64,000 nucleotides of DNA from Stichopus chloronotus (taxonomy: Eukaryota; Echinodermata; Holothuroidea; Aspidochirotida; Stichopodidae): NCBI GenBank assembly GCA_021234535.1, contig CM037850.1, forward strand, positions 19,518,446 through 19,582,445, given 5' to 3'. Of this stretch, positions 62,001 through 64,000 are shown piece after piece (position 1 is the first letter of the stretch; every line of letters starts with the position of its first letter). The position numbers were made by a program, and so were the translations under genes. The notes under the pieces are model-generated. The model was not told the origin of the DNA. It did no database searches and saw only the letters and a list, made by a program, of their open reading frames with translations.

Positions 62001-63385
62001 CTGACTTCTAGTAACCAAGCAGAGATTTTGTAGGGGGGGGGGGGGAGACTCATTCTTAGAGGGGCAGTTACTATATCAGGGTTTATGAATTTTCACAAGG
62101 CCCCTAAAACTCCATCGTACGGAGCACTTTCTGCTTAATCCGTATTTATGCAATGCTTCAATAACACAGTTTGATCAAAGGCATGACTTTATTAAAAATG
62201 GAACTACTCTTTAAAATGGTATTGAATATTTTGCAAGATGAAAACAAGCCCATGAATAATTTAGTGGAGAGAAATTTCACTCACAGGGTTTTGCGAGGAC
62301 GTGAGTCACTGCACCACTTGCCAAGCACCATGGTACTTAAAGTATGCAACGTTTGGAGTTCAGAAGTAACATACCTCGTCAAGTAAATCTTGAACGTTGT
62401 CTGGATTGCCCTCGCCCTTTGGACCAATCTCCTTGAACAGTGCCCTGTCCTCTGCCTGTGGTGAGAACATGATATAAACGTGAAATGCATGCATAAGTTG
62501 GCTTACAGCTTTCAGTACAACGCTTTCCCTCACCAACAACAAGGATTGTGGCAATACACTACAGACAAATAAATATAAGATGCAGCAAACACTTCATTTT
62601 AATTTGGTTTGAACAAGTATTTTACCACTGTGTCCGAATTCAATGAAATAGCAAATAAATAAAATTTGGACATTTTTGACAAACGTCCCTTGCAGCGCAC
62701 TTGTATCAAGAAAACTGATCCGACATTTGCATGGTTGCTCCTTACATGCCTTTGTATCGGACAAGACGATTGGATGTTTTGGAAGTCATGCATCTCTGTC
62801 CACCTGTATTTGAGCAAATCATCAACCATTATGGCATCAGCTATTAATTTAATACCCGTGGCATCAGCCCCCTCATTTCAATGGTCAAGAGAAACCTTCA
62901 TGGCTCATTAAGAAAAATTACACAGATAGCCAAAACCCAGGAGGTTTCACTGAAAAGTTATACCAAAAATATGAAACTGCCTTTGAGACAAGTTTCTACA
63001 TGGGCCTGAACAGGCACTGTATGTGGAGAGTTTAATCAAAGCTTCAATGAGGATTATATCACAATTTCTCACTCTTTCTTGTTTGTTCACACCGAACTTT
63101 TGCACTGCATTTGTTTTATTGAATACAAGCATTTGTGGCAGACTGTTGTGAAGTTTGTAAAGCAAGAACGAGCATCGGATGACACCTGCCTCCCTGAAAT
63201 GGCTCTCAGCAACAAATGGCACCTACCCTCCGGAGGGACGGTAGGTGCCATTTGAGGGTAGGTGCCATAGGAGGGTAGGGTCGGAGGGTCTCGACGACTA
63301 CTCACCGTTAACTTCTCTTCTTCTTTCTTTTTGGCTGCCAGCTTCTTGGTCAACGGTTTCTTTTTTCTTCTGCCGTAGACAGCAT
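53008..63385 (-). CDS. Ankyrin-repeat/annexin fusion protein (at least 13 exons, 5' end not found)
   Basis: Exons from 5' to 3' are 63385-63306, 62455-62375, 61271-61141, 60521-60185, 59402-59321, 58887-58793, 57380-57267, 56758-56668, 56246-56109, 55535-55344, 54300-54242, 53409-53287 and 53067-53008, about 525 residues. Order: Lys-rich segment (GRRKKKPL), roughly three ankyrin repeats (DEGADPNAENKDG, RRGNTPLHEAV, KGETPYDLAVKNG), a Lys then Glu/Asp linker, then the annexin core. All four repeats show the calcium signature (KGFGTDE, KGLGTDE, SWGTDE, KGVGTDD) with acidic partners (ELSG, DTSG, EMSG, DTSG). The protein ends LVGGEN. Annexins bind acidic phospholipid membranes when calcium is present; ankyrin repeats bind proteins, so a calcium-dependent membrane adaptor is inferred. 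Splice phases fit except for one extra base in exon 56109-56246 and two in exon 55344-55535. The first exon shown enters mid-codon, so an upstream exon is missing. Confidence 0.9.
54990..55120 (+). repeat. Dispersed repeat D, second copy, inside an annexin intron
   Basis: This copy matches 31655-31790 in the same orientation (tcatgatggtatgt, atatcacatcatgttctatca, gagacatgatt). It lies in the intron between exons 55344-55535 and 54242-54300. Confidence 0.6.
55344..55535 (-). other. Annexin repeat 3 exon with two apparent +1 frame breaks
   Basis: The reading starts ALYKAGEDSWGTDEVA, must slip one base at gtcgcgattc to give FNVILMSRSYSQLRAT, and must slip again at gacagtttg to give FAEYGNVSKHSIEQAI. 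Exon length is 192; a 190-base exon would fit its flanking phases. Each of the three segments matches annexin repeat 3 well. Confidence 0.8.
56109..56246 (-). other. Annexin repeat 2 exon with one apparent +1 frame break
   Basis: The previous exon ends in phase 1, and joined to this one it reads AYGK, as annexins do at this point. The conserved LEDDV..DTSGHFQRLL is in the next frame, one base over, at the sequence ggcaagaagg. Exon length is 138; 137 would fit. Without correction a stop appears about 30 codons later. Confidence 0.8.
56578..56667 (+). repeat. G-rich tract (C-rich on the coding strand) at an annexin splice donor
   Basis: Repeated ggttgggtggggtgg and gggtgggtgggg units fill about 90 bases and end at the donor of exon 56668-56758. 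The tract has many runs of three or four G and so has G-quadruplex potential on the plus strand. Confidence 0.8.
58899..59203. repeat. 150-bp tandem duplication in an annexin intron
   Basis: The units start at about 58899 and 59049. Both run from aagactt..gatatgaaatatcaag through caatacacaaaacagatgt to acacaaatctcacattttct. The first unit begins beside the acceptor of exon 58793-58887. Confidence 0.85.
63213..63254. other. Perfect 15-bp hairpin in the first visible intron of the ankyrin-annexin gene
   Basis: The left arm CAAATGGCACCTACC (63213-63227) and the right arm GGTAGGTGCCATTTG (63240-63254) are exact inverse complements around a 12-base loop that contains the palindrome CTCCGGAG. A further direct half-copy, gagggtaggtgccatagg, follows. 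On the transcribed strand it lies about 50 bases downstream of the exon 63306-63385 donor. Confidence 0.9.
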
Positions 63386-64000
63386 CTGATTTTGAAAAAG
63401 TGGAGTAAAGGTCAATACCAGAGATAACCACACACTCCAGTGATTCCAGGATCTGATTTGAAAGTGCAAGAATACTCATTGGTGATTTGTTGCATAAAAT
63501 GGGGGAGCAATGCTACACTGGCCAATGATTACTTGCACTCAATTCCGTTGGTTCCATCTGAACTGAGATTTCTGGGAAATGTAGAACTTCTCTTTATGTT
63601 AATTTTCTTTAAAAAATCTTATCTGCTGAAATGGAAAAAGAGGTACCAAATACTGAAAGCAATCTTTCCATCAAAGTTATGAAAATCTGAAGAAAAGAAT
63701 GCCCTCACTGCAAGAATTGAACAACGCATTCTCTAGGGAAAAAAAAAGGGCTGACTCGTTCATGAGGTAATGGTACATATCTCAAAACAAAGTAATCGTT
63801 AAAACCAACTTACATCGTTAGAGTCACAGATCTGTGGAGATGTTAAACTACTAGCTGAAATATAAATCATATCTGTCAATCTCATACGTCAAAGTCATCA
63901 CAACCTGGGAAATGTTATCGACAAAAATGTTGTAAAATCGTTTAACAAGTTTTGATACAAGGACGAAAAACAAGCAAAAAATAAAACTGGTCTTGTTTGA
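63386..64000 (-). other. Upstream of the first recognised ankyrin-annexin exon
   Basis: On the minus strand a good donor (aacgat|gtaagt) lies at about 63813. Read in the phase needed to join the next exon, it runs straight into stops, so it could only be a non-coding exon or a chance match. No start codon for the gene was identified. Confidence 0.3.

Noticed and set aside
63798..63830. Good minus-strand donor (aacgat|gtaagt) as a first coding exon
   Set aside because: The frame required to join the next exon contains stops immediately upstream, so it cannot be coding there.

Overview
The window is AT-rich, intron-rich animal DNA with GT/AG introns, decayed retroelements, short inverted-repeat transposons and many microsatellites. 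Nothing in it is prokaryotic. A PRELID2 orthologue, an annexin and a tandem family of small secreted proteins indicate a metazoan. A marine invertebrate deuterostome, perhaps an echinoderm, is my guess rather than something the sequence proves. All exon structures below were built by eye from splice sites, reading phase and remembered family consensus.

Left part (1-36 kb): a nested segmental duplication. Block A (1-3105 and 21093-24075) carries the promoter region and signal-peptide exon of a small cysteine-rich secreted protein. Block B (about 3130-5700, 18885-21090, and 28960-35100 with insertions) carries older relics of the same 5' exon. Two apparently complete two-exon genes result: 1955-6679 and 23089-25305. 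Their first exons and flanks are nearly identical, while their second exons share little beyond a cysteine framework. Comparing block copies exposes two TTAA-flanked inverted-repeat elements, one of 673 bp and one of about 360 bp, with empty sites in sister copies. Between the blocks lie three decayed LINE reverse-transcriptase fragments, a possible piggyBac relic, a degenerate ~70-bp minisatellite, and a two-exon gene end (17923-18662) that resembles a death-fold domain.

Middle (36-53 kb): diverged repeats, then a six-exon PRELID2 gene on the plus strand (39887-46096). It encodes a PRELI/MSF1-domain protein of about 176 residues, a family of intermembrane phospholipid carriers. About 6 kb without a recognisable gene follows.

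Right (53-64 kb): a minus-strand gene with at least 13 coding exons. It encodes a lysine-rich segment, about three ankyrin repeats, a Lys/acidic linker and a full four-repeat annexin core with all four calcium-site signatures. Its first exon is not found and may lie beyond the right edge. Two adjacent exons carry three apparent one-base insertions that break the frame of an otherwise well-conserved annexin. A TTAA inverted-repeat element lies 145 bp downstream of its stop codon.
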